In this document: positions 52,262 to 60,277 of the stretch, piece after piece
Layout: the number at the start of each line of letters is the position of its first letter
Position numbering within the stretch: the stretch's first letter is position 1
NCBI RefSeq assembly: GCF_947568225.1
Contig: NZ_CANOOQ010000001.1
Location: forward strand, 1,054,001-1,118,000
DNA length: 64,000 nt
From: Faecalispora anaeroviscerum
GTDB taxonomy: Bacteria; Bacillota; Clostridia; Oscillospirales; Acutalibacteraceae
Direction of reading: 5' to 3'
The notes under the pieces: model-generated
What the model saw: only the letters and a program-made list of their open reading frames with translations
The model's database searches: none
Told to the model about the DNA's origin: nothing
Made by a program: the position numbers and the translations under genes

Positions 52262-52345
52262 TTACCGCGGTCGTTTCTTAATTCCCCACGGAATACAGTG
52301 GCCATTGTAGCAGAACCACCAATGACAATCTTCCCAGAACCACAT
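52262..52345 (-). CDS. candidate 27-aa Trp/Cys/His-rich peptide
   Basis: ATG at 52345 with AAAGGAGGG six bases upstream. It begins MWFWEDCHWWFCYNGHC and ends with a Pro-Trp-Gly and a basic KKRPR tail; five Trp, three Cys and two His in 27 residues. A TATAAT box lies about 30 nt before it (52369-52374) with TTGTCC 18 bp further. Such composition is improbable for random DNA. It could be a secreted peptide or RiPP-like precursor, a metal-binding peptide, or a Trp-codon leader. No homologue is known to me. Confidence 0.5.
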   Translation of the reverse strand: MWFWEDCHWWFCYNGHCIPWGIKKRPR

Positions 52346-52447
52346 AGCGAACCCTCCTTTTTAATAGATAATTCATTATATGTTACAGGGACAAGGCAGG
52401 ACAATCAGCCACCAGAGAATCCCACGCCAGATTTTCGCGGTTAATTA

Positions 52448-52547
52448 TCAAAATAAATTTTATTCCTTGCAGGGAGCGATAATCAGCCCTTTCCTTAACC
52501 TCTAAGGCAGATGAATTCCAATCCACGCTCCTCGTTCGGGGAGCGAC
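52448..52547 (-). CRISPR. relic of a type I-C-like CRISPR array (one good repeat, one 3'-degenerate repeat)
   Basis: On the minus strand 52547-52515 reads GTCGCTCCCCGAACGAGG then AGCGTGGATTGGAAT, close to the type I-C repeat. After a 34-nt spacer, 52480-52448 begins ATCGCTCCCTGCAAGG (13 of 16 positions match) and then diverges, as terminal repeats of arrays do. No cas genes nearby. Confidence 0.5.
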
Positions 52548-52603
52548 TGTGTAGTTAATTAACATAAGATAATTGGTGCATTCTGAAAATAGAGCGCCCC
52601 AGC

Positions 52604-53509
52604 TTACTCTGGCTTTTGCAGCTTTAAATCCACAACCGGGTTAACCAGCGGCTCCATGGAAAATCCGTTCGGGCCATAAATGCGGCACTCGATGGTATCG
52701 CCGTCTTCAATATGGACAGCCCTCGGCGTTCCGGTGGAGAGAATATCGCCCGGCAGCCAGCCCTGCAGATGAGATACCAGCGAAACCAACCGCGCCGGCT
52801 TGTGAGTCATATTGTTGACAATATTCTTCGCGTGAACCTCGCCGTTATGAACCGTCTGAACCTCGAGCTGCAGAACATCCTCCACCTCATCGGGAGTAAT
52901 AAGCTGCGGGCCAAAGCTGAAGAAGGTATCGAAGCCCTTCACAAGTGTGAGAAAACGCGGATTCTGGCGCAGAATCGATTCCTCGGTCATATCGAGAATC
53001 GTGGTGTAGCCGACAATATAGTCCATCCAATGTTCTTCGTCGATCCATTTGCAGTTTTTGCCGAGGATGATGCCCAGCTCGGCTTCGCCGGTGGTTTTCT
53101 GCGCTTCGGGCAAGGCGGGGATACACACAGCGTCCCCCGGGCCAACAATGCAGGAGGCCGGTTTATAGAAGCTGCCCGGGAAGCCGACCGGAGCATTTTC
53201 ACCCAGATCACCCGCGTGATCCGCATAGTTCAGGCCGATGCCGAAAATACGGGGCGGATTGCGGTACAGAGGGCCATACACTACCTGATCGGCGGGAACA
53301 AGGCCAGGGATGCTTTCCAGCTCTTCCTTTCCGCCGGCATTGTACCAGGCGGTCAGGCCGGGGATCTGCTCCGCGCAGATCAGATCATACAGCTCGGTTT
53401 TCCATGCGGTGCCTTTCCATTTGTTGATACAGGAAACCGGCAATGCTCCCTTCCGGGTTACCACGGCCGCAACCTCCTGTTCATTCTGGCGAACGGTTAC
53501 AAATCTCAT
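52604..53509 (-). CDS. fumarylacetoacetate hydrolase family protein
   Basis: 301 aa. FAH fold: RIFGIGLNYADHAGD, FPGSFYKPASCIVGPGD, GEAELGIILGKN (metal Glu pair), GYTTILDMTEES, VKGFDTFFSFGP, VNNMTHKPARLVSLVSHLQGWLPGDILSTGTPR. Members cleave or isomerise carbon-carbon bonds in beta-diketo acids or 2-oxo acids with a divalent metal (fumarylpyruvate hydrolase, HpcE-type isomerase). The real substrate is unknown; the clustered aminotransferase, SDR and LysR point to a small catabolic module. GGAAAGGAAG before the ATG. Confidence 0.92.
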   Translation of the reverse strand: MRFVTVRQNEQEVAAVVTRKGALPVSCINKWKGTAWKTELYDLICAEQIPGLTAWYNAGGKEELESIPGLVPADQVVYGPLYRNPPRIFGIGLNYADHAGDLGENAPVGFPGSFYKPASCIVGPGDAVCIPALPEAQKTTGEAELGIILGKNCKWIDEEHWMDYIVGYTTILDMTEESILRQNPRFLTLVKGFDTFFSFGPQLITPDEVEDVLQLEVQTVHNGEVHAKNIVNNMTHKPARLVSLVSHLQGWLPGDILSTGTPRAVHIEDGDTIECRIYGPNGFSMEPLVNPVVDLKLQKPE

Positions 53510-53566
53510 GTTCTTTCTTCCTTTCCCATCTTCAATTTCAGTCTTACGAGCTTATCAAATTCTTCC

Positions 53567-53593
53567 TTTCTCCCTGCCAGCGGCGGGGAGAAA
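53567..53593. repeat. dispersed palindrome family, copy 8
   Basis: 12-bp stem TTTCTCCCTGCC with GGCGGGGAGAAA (one U-G pair), loop AGC, 29 nt after the aminotransferase stop. No U-tract. Confidence 0.8.
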
Positions 53594-53621
53594 AAACTGC
53601 TATGCAATTCGCAGAAAGCCA

Positions 53622-54797
53622 TCAGCGCAGCTCTTCAATCGCTTTGCGCAGACGCCCGCACCCTTCAATGATATTTTCATAGCTGTTCGCAAACGACATC
53701 CGCAAATAGCCCTCGCCGCCGGGGCCGAACACATCGCCGGGGACCATCGCGATTTTTGCGTGATCCAGCAGATAGTCCGCCAGCTGCGCGGAAGAAATCC
53801 CCAGCTCTTTCGCGTTGATGAAGATGTAGAACGCGCCCTTGGGGTTCTGGCAGCTCAGGCCGGGAATCTCGTTGATCGCACGCACGGCGTAATCGCGGCG
53901 GCGGCAGTATTCCTCAACCATCTTCTCTACCTCGTCGGTTTCATCGCGAAGCGCGACGATCGATGCCGCCTGCACAAAGGACGGTGCGCAGGTGGTGTTG
54001 TGCTGGTGGATTTTATTCAGCACGGCGATATACTCTTCAGGCGCCGCCACGTAGCCAAGGCGCCAGCCCGTCATGGAGTACGCTTTGGAAAGGCCGTTCA
54101 TCGTAAAGGTACGCTCTTTCATTCCCGGCAAAGACGCGATGGAAATGTGACGCGCTCCGTCAAACACCAAGCGCTCATACACTTCGTCTGCAATGACCAT
54201 CAGGTCGTTTTCAATGGCAATTTCCGCGAGGCCCCGCAGTGTTTCTTCCGAAAGGACGCCGCCGGTGGGGTTATTGGGGGAAATCAGCACCAGCGCCTTT
54301 GTTTTTTTGCTGACCTTCAAGCGCACTTCCTCCAGATCGATCTGAAACCCGGTTTCTTCCTTGAGGCCAAAGGTGACCGGCACCGCGCCCAGCAGACGGG
54401 GAACATTCATATAATTAATCCACACCGGGTCGGGCACCAGAATTTCATCACCTTCGTCCAGAATGGAGCAGAGAACGTCGAACACTGCTTCGGAAAGCCC
54501 GACCGTAACGAGAATCTCTGTGGGCTTGTAATCGATGTTGTTCTGCTTTTTCAGCTTTTCCGCAATCGCCGTGCGAAGCTCCATGGAGCCAAAATTCGAG
54601 GTATAGAACACATCCCCCGATTCCAAACTTTTTTCACAGGCTTTTTTAATGTATTCCGGCGTGTCAAAATCCGGACGGCCAATTTCAAAGTGGATGACTT
54701 TTTCTCCGGCCCGCTCCATGGCGAGCGCCTTTTCATTGACCTTACGAATCCCGGAGGGCGCCAGCATATCCATACGGGCGGCAATTTTTTGATTCAT
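53622..54797 (-). CDS. class I/II PLP-dependent aminotransferase
   Basis: 391 aa, fold type I. IHFEIGRPDFDTPEYIKKA, YTSNFGSMELRTAIAEKL, ISPNNPTGGVLSEE, IADEVYERLVF and the PLP lysine in TMNGLSKAYSMTGWRLGYVA; C-terminal LRMSFANSYENI with the substrate arginine region. It resembles aspartate/aromatic or alanine aminotransferases of the AspC-like group. Divergent from the LysR gene (135-nt gap), so LysR may control it. Confidence 0.93.
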   Translation of the reverse strand: MNQKIAARMDMLAPSGIRKVNEKALAMERAGEKVIHFEIGRPDFDTPEYIKKACEKSLESGDVFYTSNFGSMELRTAIAEKLKKQNNIDYKPTEILVTVGLSEAVFDVLCSILDEGDEILVPDPVWINYMNVPRLLGAVPVTFGLKEETGFQIDLEEVRLKVSKKTKALVLISPNNPTGGVLSEETLRGLAEIAIENDLMVIADEVYERLVFDGARHISIASLPGMKERTFTMNGLSKAYSMTGWRLGYVAAPEEYIAVLNKIHQHNTTCAPSFVQAASIVALRDETDEVEKMVEEYCRRRDYAVRAINEIPGLSCQNPKGAFYIFINAKELGISSAQLADYLLDHAKIAMVPGDVFGPGGEGYLRMSFANSYENIIEGCGRLRKAIEELR

Positions 54798-54931
54798 CCC
54801 GATTCATCCTTTCACAAATTGTTTTACGTTTATATGATTTTGCTTTATAATGAGAAAACACTTACACCACGGCGGTATTGTACCGCTGCCCCGCCGGCCC
54901 GCTGTAAAATGCCACAAAGGAGCGAAGCGCC

Positions 54932-55930
54932 ATGATGTCTTACATGAAATATGTTTATGCCGTTTACCAGGAACGAAGCTTTTCCAAAGCAGCCCGTAGG
55001 CTGTATGTTTCACAACCCTGGCTGAGTTCTGCCGTAAAAAAGGCGGAGCAGGAGCTGCAAGCCCCTTTGTTTAACCGCAGCACCAATCCGATCAGCCTCA
55101 CGGAGGCCGGGCAGTATTATATGGAGCGAGTAGAGAAAATTATGGCGATTGAAGAAGAAATGCGGCAGCATTTTGAAACAATGGCCCATTCCTTTGAAAC
55201 CCAGCTGCGCATCGGCAGCTCCATGTTCTTCTGCACCTATGTGCTGCCCAACATGCTGGCGGAGTTCCGCCAGAAGTACCCCAATATTGTCGTTACCTTT
55301 TCCGAAGGCAGCAGCCCCATGCTGACCGAACGCCTGCTGGAGGGGGAACTGGATTTTCTTCTGGAGGCGGAAACGCCCGATAAAAACCTGCTGAACTCCA
55401 TGGTATGGGCAACGGAAGAAATCATTCTTGCAGTGCCGGCAGAATACGAGATCAATGAACGGCTGAAAAAGTTCGGCTATAACTTTGATGAATTTTTGCT
55501 GCGCCGCGAGGAAGGGCACCAAAAGCCACCCGTTCCCCTTGCGGAGTTTGCCGATGAAGAGTTCATTATGCTAACGCAGGGGAATGACAGTTATAAGCGG
55601 AGCATCGCCATTTGCAAGAACGCCGATTTTGTTCCCAAAACCTCTTTATACTTGACTCAGATGATGACAACCTATTACCTGGTTTGCGAGGGGCGGGGCG
55701 TTTCGTTCCTGCGTTCTACGATTCCCGAATATGTTACGCATACGGACAAGGTGATTTTTTACCTGCTGGATGATCCGCTGGCTTCACGAAACATCTTCCT
55801 CTCTTACCGGAAAAAGCAGTCGAGTGAGGTGCAGAAAAAGCTGATCGCCTTTATGAAAACTCAGACACTGACACCAAAAAAGGCTGACTCCGGCGTACTC
55901 TTCGACGACGATACACAGGATGTGTTTTAA
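54932..55930 (+). CDS. LysR family transcriptional regulator
   Basis: 332 aa. N-terminal winged helix-turn-helix (MKYVYAVYQERSFSKAARRLYVSQPWLSSAVKKAEQEL, abridged) and LNRST-like NRSTNPISLTEAGQYYME, linker coil, then a periplasmic-binding-like effector domain (LRIGSSMFFCTYVLPNMLAEFRQKYP). Nine bases after AAAGGAG is the ATG. Divergent from the aminotransferase, convergent with the SDR gene: its stop and the SDR stop overlap by 4 nt (55927-55930). Ligand unknown. Confidence 0.93.
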   Translation: MMSYMKYVYAVYQERSFSKAARRLYVSQPWLSSAVKKAEQELQAPLFNRSTNPISLTEAGQYYMERVEKIMAIEEEMRQHFETMAHSFETQLRIGSSMFFCTYVLPNMLAEFRQKYPNIVVTFSEGSSPMLTERLLEGELDFLLEAETPDKNLLNSMVWATEEIILAVPAEYEINERLKKFGYNFDEFLLRREEGHQKPPVPLAEFADEEFIMLTQGNDSYKRSIAICKNADFVPKTSLYLTQMMTTYYLVCEGRGVSFLRSTIPEYVTHTDKVIFYLLDDPLASRNIFLSYRKKQSSEVQKKLIAFMKTQTLTPKKADSGVLFDDDTQDVF

Positions 55931-56715
55931 AACGCTTTGACCATTCCGCCATCTACCAGAACGGTCTGCCCGGTGATGAAGGTATTTGCTTCGGAGCAGA
56001 GGAACGCCGCAAGCTTTCCGTACTCCTCGGGCTTGCCGTAACGCCCCATCGGGATTGTTTTAAAGGTCTGCTTCTGCAGATCCTCCACTGTAATCCCCTG
56101 CTTCTGCGCACGGATTTCATCGAGCTGATCGATTCTGGCCGTGCCGATGCGTCCGGGGCCAATTACGTTGACCAGAATGTGATCCTTGCCCAGCTCCTGC
56201 GAAAGCGTTTTGGCAAGACCCATCACGCCCATGCGGAAGGTATTGGAAAGAATCAGGTTATCCAGCACCGCCTTTACCGAAGACGAGGTGGAGCAAAGAA
56301 TCCGTCCGCCGCCGTTCTGGCGCATGGAAGGCAGAACCGCCCGGATGGTGCGGATGTACGAGAGCAGGCAGAGCTCGTAGGCATCCTGCCAGTCCTGATC
56401 GGAAAACACGTCGAACGTACCGGGCTTTGGGCCGCCCGTATTGTTAACCAAAGCAAAGATAGGGCCGCATTTTTCCACGGTTGTTTGAACCAGCTTCTCA
56501 ATATCCCGCGGATTGGTAATGCTGCCTACAAAAAACTCCGGCCTGTTGCCGGTCTCTTTCGCAATATCGGCTTGTGCTTCTCTAAGCTGTTCTTCGAGTG
56601 GGCTGAAAAGCATCACTTTCGCACCCTCCCGGCACAATTCCAGTGCAATTGCTTTTCCCAGCCCGCTGCTGGAGGCCATGACCAGTGCTCCTTTTCCCTT
56701 GAGCCCGAGTTCCAT
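55927..56715 (-). CDS. SDR family oxidoreductase with non-canonical active site
   Basis: 262 aa Rossmann protein. The nucleotide loop is ASSSGLGKAIALELCREG instead of TGxxxGxG, NNTGG is NNAG-like, and the catalytic YxxxK region reads ILSNTFRMGVMGLAKTLSQEL, where alignment with usual YSASKAGV places Ser at Tyr and Arg at Lys. This matches the divergent BKR-like subgroup annotated with an imperfect catalytic tetrad. The C-terminal FITGQTVLVDGGM is normal. It may bind NAD(P) with unusual chemistry or be a non-catalytic homologue. AAAGGAGAG before the ATG. Confidence 0.87.
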   Translation of the reverse strand: MELGLKGKGALVMASSSGLGKAIALELCREGAKVMLFSPLEEQLREAQADIAKETGNRPEFFVGSITNPRDIEKLVQTTVEKCGPIFALVNNTGGPKPGTFDVFSDQDWQDAYELCLLSYIRTIRAVLPSMRQNGGGRILCSTSSSVKAVLDNLILSNTFRMGVMGLAKTLSQELGKDHILVNVIGPGRIGTARIDQLDEIRAQKQGITVEDLQKQTFKTIPMGRYGKPEEYGKLAAFLCSEANTFITGQTVLVDGGMVKAF

Positions 56716-56837
56716 AACACCATCTCTCCTTTTTCTTTTGTGTTCTTTCTTTTATCTTACCAAGGATAAAATGCATAGTAAAATACGTAACACTGTATAG
56801 AACTATTCGCATTGGAATATGGCTTTTCGAACAGCAT

Positions 56838-56883
56838 AAAAAGGAACAGGTCAGCCGAGTGATCGGCCGGCCTGTTCCTTTTT
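56838..56883. terminator. bidirectional terminator of the DUF421-DUF4363 operon
   Basis: 21-bp stem, AAAAAGGAACAGG arm, two U-G/mismatch positions, T5 on both strands. Confidence 0.85.
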
Positions 56884-56997
56884 CAATGAAAGCACAGCCG
56901 ACGCAGCTGTTCTCCCGGGAGCGGACTCTATTCAGTTTCGATTTTATTTTCCCACCGAAAGCAGGGAAAATGACCCGTGATAACACAGGTTGGCCGA

Positions 56998-57378
56998 CTA
57001 AAAAATATTATTCCAGTAAGGCATTTCGGTATCCATCAGAGTGTGAAGCTGATTCATTGCACGGCTGCATTCTGCCCGTGCCTCATCCTCAGTTCCGCTC
57101 ATTAGAAAAGATTCCGTGGCGGAAAGCGTCTGGCTGACTGTTTCAAGACGTTCATGGGGAATAAAATAAGACATCATATGGTGATGGTCATGCCAGGTTT
57201 CCACCACATTCTTAATCAAAGCCTTGGATTGCTCGGTATTCCCGCTGTCCACCGAATCCTGAACCTGTACCAGCATTTCAGACACCTCTGTGGACATGCG
57301 CGACACCTCGGACGTTCCCCAGATACTGACTCCGAAAAGGATCACCAGAATCGCCAGCGCCGCCCAGATACGATTCAT
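56998..57378 (-). CDS. DUF4363 family protein
   Basis: 126 aa. An N-terminal helix (IWAALAILVILFGVSIWGTS) anchors a small helical extracytoplasmic domain (DSVDSGNTEQSKALIKNVVETWHDHHHMMSYFIPHERLE) with a His-rich HDHHH run. DUF4363 proteins commonly follow DUF421 genes; function unknown. The 4-nt ATGA overlap (57375-57378) with the DUF421 gene indicates coupling. Confidence 0.85.
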   Translation of the reverse strand: MNRIWAALAILVILFGVSIWGTSEVSRMSTEVSEMLVQVQDSVDSGNTEQSKALIKNVVETWHDHHHMMSYFIPHERLETVSQTLSATESFLMSGTEDEARAECSRAMNQLHTLMDTEMPYWNNIF

Positions 57379-58055
57379 TGTGCTTTCCCTTCCTTTTTAA
57401 TGATTTGAAAGTCTCCCGCCGTGTTTGCGGTCATCAGGAACACCTGGTCTACGGTCAGGTTTTTGGATTTCAGTACCCCTTCGACCCATGCAACGGATTT
57501 TCGGCACAGCTTGGCGGAGACCTCTGAAATAACGCCATCGCTGATAACAACTGTTTCGATTCCGGTATCGGGAACCGTTAGCTCGAGCATGTCAGGCGTA
57601 ACGGAATCCTTACCGGGCTTTTTGACCACGCTCAGCTTACCGTTCGTTTCCACAATGGCATATGCTACATCCGAAAGGGAGATAATACTGTTCTGACGCA
57701 GATCCTCAAACAGATCTTCCGTCGTCATACGCAGGCGGCGCAGCTCATTCTGCTGTATCTTCCCGTCGCTGATCACAACAATGGGCCTGCCGCAGATCAC
57801 TCTGCGAAAGCTGCCGCTTTTGAGCATCATGACAGAAAGAATAATCTCGATCGCAACCAGTGTAAAAATAGGCACCAGCCCGCTGACTAAAGGCTGGCCG
57901 GTGTTTTGCATTGGGATGGATGCGATGTCTGAAATGAGCAGGGTCACCACCAACTCCGACGTTTGCAGCTCGCTGATCTGACGCTTCCCCATCAATCTCA
58001 CAGCAAATATGATAATGATATACAACAGAAAAGTTCGAATCAAAGAAATGATCAT
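57375..58055 (-). CDS. DUF421 family membrane protein (YetF/YdfR-like)
   Basis: 226 aa. Three N-terminal helices (LIRTFLLYIIIIFAVRLMGKRQ with the conserved RLMGKRQISEL motif, then LVVTLLISDIASIPMQ), followed by a cytoplasmic domain with VICGRPIVVISDGKIQQNELRRLRMTTEDLFEDLRQ. The family includes sporulation proteins of B. subtilis implicated in germination or lipid/phosphate functions. AGGTGA before the ATG. Confidence 0.92.
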   Translation of the reverse strand: MIISLIRTFLLYIIIIFAVRLMGKRQISELQTSELVVTLLISDIASIPMQNTGQPLVSGLVPIFTLVAIEIILSVMMLKSGSFRRVICGRPIVVISDGKIQQNELRRLRMTTEDLFEDLRQNSIISLSDVAYAIVETNGKLSVVKKPGKDSVTPDMLELTVPDTGIETVVISDGVISEVSAKLCRKSVAWVEGVLKSKNLTVDQVFLMTANTAGDFQIIKKEGKAQ

Positions 58056-58152
58056 CTTTTATCACCTGGCATCTATTTTGGCCTTCCAGACCTGTTTTAT
58101 ACAGCAGCGAGGCTTCTCCATAACGCGGAAAAACCGCGCTTCCAAGCAAACA

Positions 58153-58183
58153 ATTCCTCCCCCGCTTTTGGCGAGGGAGGAAT
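58153..58183. repeat. dispersed palindrome family, copy 9
   Basis: 13-bp stem ATTCCTCCCCCGC with GCGAGGGAGGAAT (one mismatch), 21 nt after the asnB stop. No U-tract. Confidence 0.75.
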
Positions 58184-58203
58184 GAAAACTTTTTATTGAC
58201 GCA

Positions 58204-60057
58204 TCAAAGCTGAATGCTGATGTCGTATCGCTTGAGCCAAAAATTAATCTGGAGCAGATAAGCCATCAGCTGCGGGCCGGCCATCAACTGCCCGAACCAC
58301 GGCTTGCCATAATCCGATTTTTCGCTCAGCAGCTCTTTGGCTGCGTTTTCGTTAATCAGGCGGTGGATTGGCTCCAGAGGATCTTCGAGAATTCGTTCGA
58401 GACGGTGGCGCACCAGCACCTCATACGCCGGGTTATGCGTTTTGGGATAGGGGCTTTTTTTGCGCATGAGAACATCCTCGGGGAGCCAGTCTTTGGCTGC
58501 GTCGCGCAGCAGGCCCTTGGACACACCGCCGTGCGTTTTGTATTCCCATGGGGTATTGAACACATACTGCACCAGCCGGTGATCGGCGTAGGGCACGCGA
58601 ACCTCCAGCCCGCTTGCCATGCTGCACCGGTCTTTGCGGTCGAGCAGCGTAGACATGAACCAGTGAATGTTCAGGTAGCTGATCTCTCTACGGCGGCACT
58701 CCTCGGCACTTTCGCCCGCAAGGCGCGGCGTGGCCTCCACCGATTCGGTATAGCGGCGATCCACATATTCGTCCAGCCCCAGCTCACCAAGGATTTCAGG
58801 CTTGATCAGCGCCTTGCGGATGCTCAAGTCGGGAGACCACGGGAAGGTTTTGCCTTCAAACGCTTCTTTTTTATGGAACCAGGGATACCCACCGAAAATT
58901 TCGTCGGAGCATTCTCCCGATAAAGCTACGACATGGCCAGCTTTTACCTTCGAGCAGAAGTGCAGCAGTGAGGAATCCACATCTGCCATGCCGGGCAAAT
59001 CCTTTGCGATCACCGCGTCGTACAGGCAGTCTGCCAGCGTTTCGGTATCGCACTCCAAGAAGCGATGATTGGTTCCGAACTCCTCAATCATGCGCTCCAC
59101 CCAGGGGCGATCTGAATCCGGCTGGAACGCCGATGGCTTGAAATACTTGTCGTTGTCCGTGTAGTCGAAGGAATAGGTATCGAGCGCCTTGCCCTCCTTC
59201 CGGTAATGGACAGCAGCCAGCGCTGTAATGATACTGGAATCGAGCCCGCCGGAAAGGAAGGTGCAAAGGGGCACATCAGAAACCAGCTGCCGTTTCACGG
59301 TATCGTACAAAAGCTCGCGCACATGCGCCACGGTATCCTCGTAGCTGTCGGGGTGTTCGTAGCTTTCCAGCTCAAAGTACGGATACGCCCGCAGTCCCTC
59401 GCGGTTAAACACAGCGGAGTAGCCGGGCTTCAACTCCCGGATGCCCTGAAACACGCCGCAGCCTGCTGTTCTGGCGGGCCCAAGACCAAACAGCTCGCAC
59501 AGGCTCGTTTTATCCAGAATGGGGTTAATTCCCGGGTACTCAAACAAAGCCTTCATTTCGGAGCCGAACACCAGCCGGTCGTTCACTGCGGTGTAAAAGA
59601 GCGGCTTTACGCCAAAGCGGTCACGGCACAAAAAGGTACAGTTGCGCCGCTCATCATCAATCGCGAACGCGTAAATTCCATTCAGCTTTTCCGCGCAGAA
59701 CGGCCCGAACTGCATATAGCAGTAAAGTAGCACCTCGGTATCGCTGTGCGACTGAAACTGACACCCCAGAAGCCGCAGCTCCTGTCGTAGCTCTTCGGTA
59801 TTGTACAGCTCACCGTTGTAGGTGATTGTATAATGGTATCCGTCCTGCACACGGGTCATGGGTTGCTTTCCGCCCTCAATATCGACCACCGCAAGCCGCG
59901 CATGGGCAAACGCCGCATGACTCGAAACATGTACTCCGGCATCATCCGGGCCCCGGTGCCTGAGCCGATTGCCCATCCGTTTGGCCAGCGCGCCCCATAG
60001 CGGGGCTTCTTCTGTCAGTGTGTCGTGATAATCGCAAAATCCCGCAATTCCACACAT
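58204..60057 (-). CDS. asnB: asparagine synthase (glutamine-hydrolysing)
   Basis: 617 aa, full length. N-terminal Cys2 glutaminase (MCGIAGFCDYHD), GHRHRGPDDAG-like RHRGPDDAGVH, NGELYNTEELR, DTEVLLY; C-terminal synthetase with P-loop SGGLDSSIITALA and GECSDEIFGGYPWF and SMASGLEVRVPYADHRLVQY. It makes asparagine from aspartate, glutamine and ATP. GAGGGA before the ATG. No T-box was recognised in the 220-nt leader. Monocistronic. Confidence 0.96.
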   Translation of the reverse strand: MCGIAGFCDYHDTLTEEAPLWGALAKRMGNRLRHRGPDDAGVHVSSHAAFAHARLAVVDIEGGKQPMTRVQDGYHYTITYNGELYNTEELRQELRLLGCQFQSHSDTEVLLYCYMQFGPFCAEKLNGIYAFAIDDERRNCTFLCRDRFGVKPLFYTAVNDRLVFGSEMKALFEYPGINPILDKTSLCELFGLGPARTAGCGVFQGIRELKPGYSAVFNREGLRAYPYFELESYEHPDSYEDTVAHVRELLYDTVKRQLVSDVPLCTFLSGGLDSSIITALAAVHYRKEGKALDTYSFDYTDNDKYFKPSAFQPDSDRPWVERMIEEFGTNHRFLECDTETLADCLYDAVIAKDLPGMADVDSSLLHFCSKVKAGHVVALSGECSDEIFGGYPWFHKKEAFEGKTFPWSPDLSIRKALIKPEILGELGLDEYVDRRYTESVEATPRLAGESAEECRRREISYLNIHWFMSTLLDRKDRCSMASGLEVRVPYADHRLVQYVFNTPWEYKTHGGVSKGLLRDAAKDWLPEDVLMRKKSPYPKTHNPAYEVLVRHRLERILEDPLEPIHRLINENAAKELLSEKSDYGKPWFGQLMAGPQLMAYLLQINFWLKRYDISIQL

Positions 60058-60179
60058 AGCATTCCCTCATTTCTGTAACAGCATTATTTTCGCCTTTTGC
60101 TATAATATGAGGAAATATGATTCCGGTTAACCAAAATGGGGAGCCCGCGTATCGATAGAATTCTCCCGGCATAAAAAAT

Positions 60180-60211
60180 TTGACCTAGACTTGGACCTAG
60201 TAGGTTAAGAT
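60180..60211 (+). promoter_or_regulatory. orphan promoter with 20-bp spacer (MerR-type architecture)
   Basis: TTGACC, 20-bp spacer holding an imperfect palindrome/direct repeat (GACCTAG repeated, ACCTA...TAGGT), then TAAGAT. A long spacer with a central palindrome is the hallmark of MerR-controlled promoters. No gene lies downstream. Confidence 0.4.
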
Positions 60212-60223
60212 TTAAAAACAGCT

Positions 60224-60270
60224 AAAGCAAGAGTAACGGGAGATCATATCTCTCCCGTTACTCTTGCTTT
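60224..60270. terminator. 20-bp perfect hairpin after the GNAT gene
   Basis: AAAGCAAGAGTAACGGGAGA and complement, 7-nt loop, purine arm first, flanked by short A/T runs; 8 nt after the GNAT stop. Confidence 0.75.
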
Positions 60271-60277
60271 GTTCGTA

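Larger units (their letters stand above)
60058..60277. other. asnB-GNAT intergenic region with an orphan promoter and a hairpin
   Basis: Between divergent asnB and convergent GNAT ends. It contains a MerR-type-looking promoter reading right with no gene after it and a 20-bp hairpin that probably ends the GNAT transcript. Confidence 0.6.
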
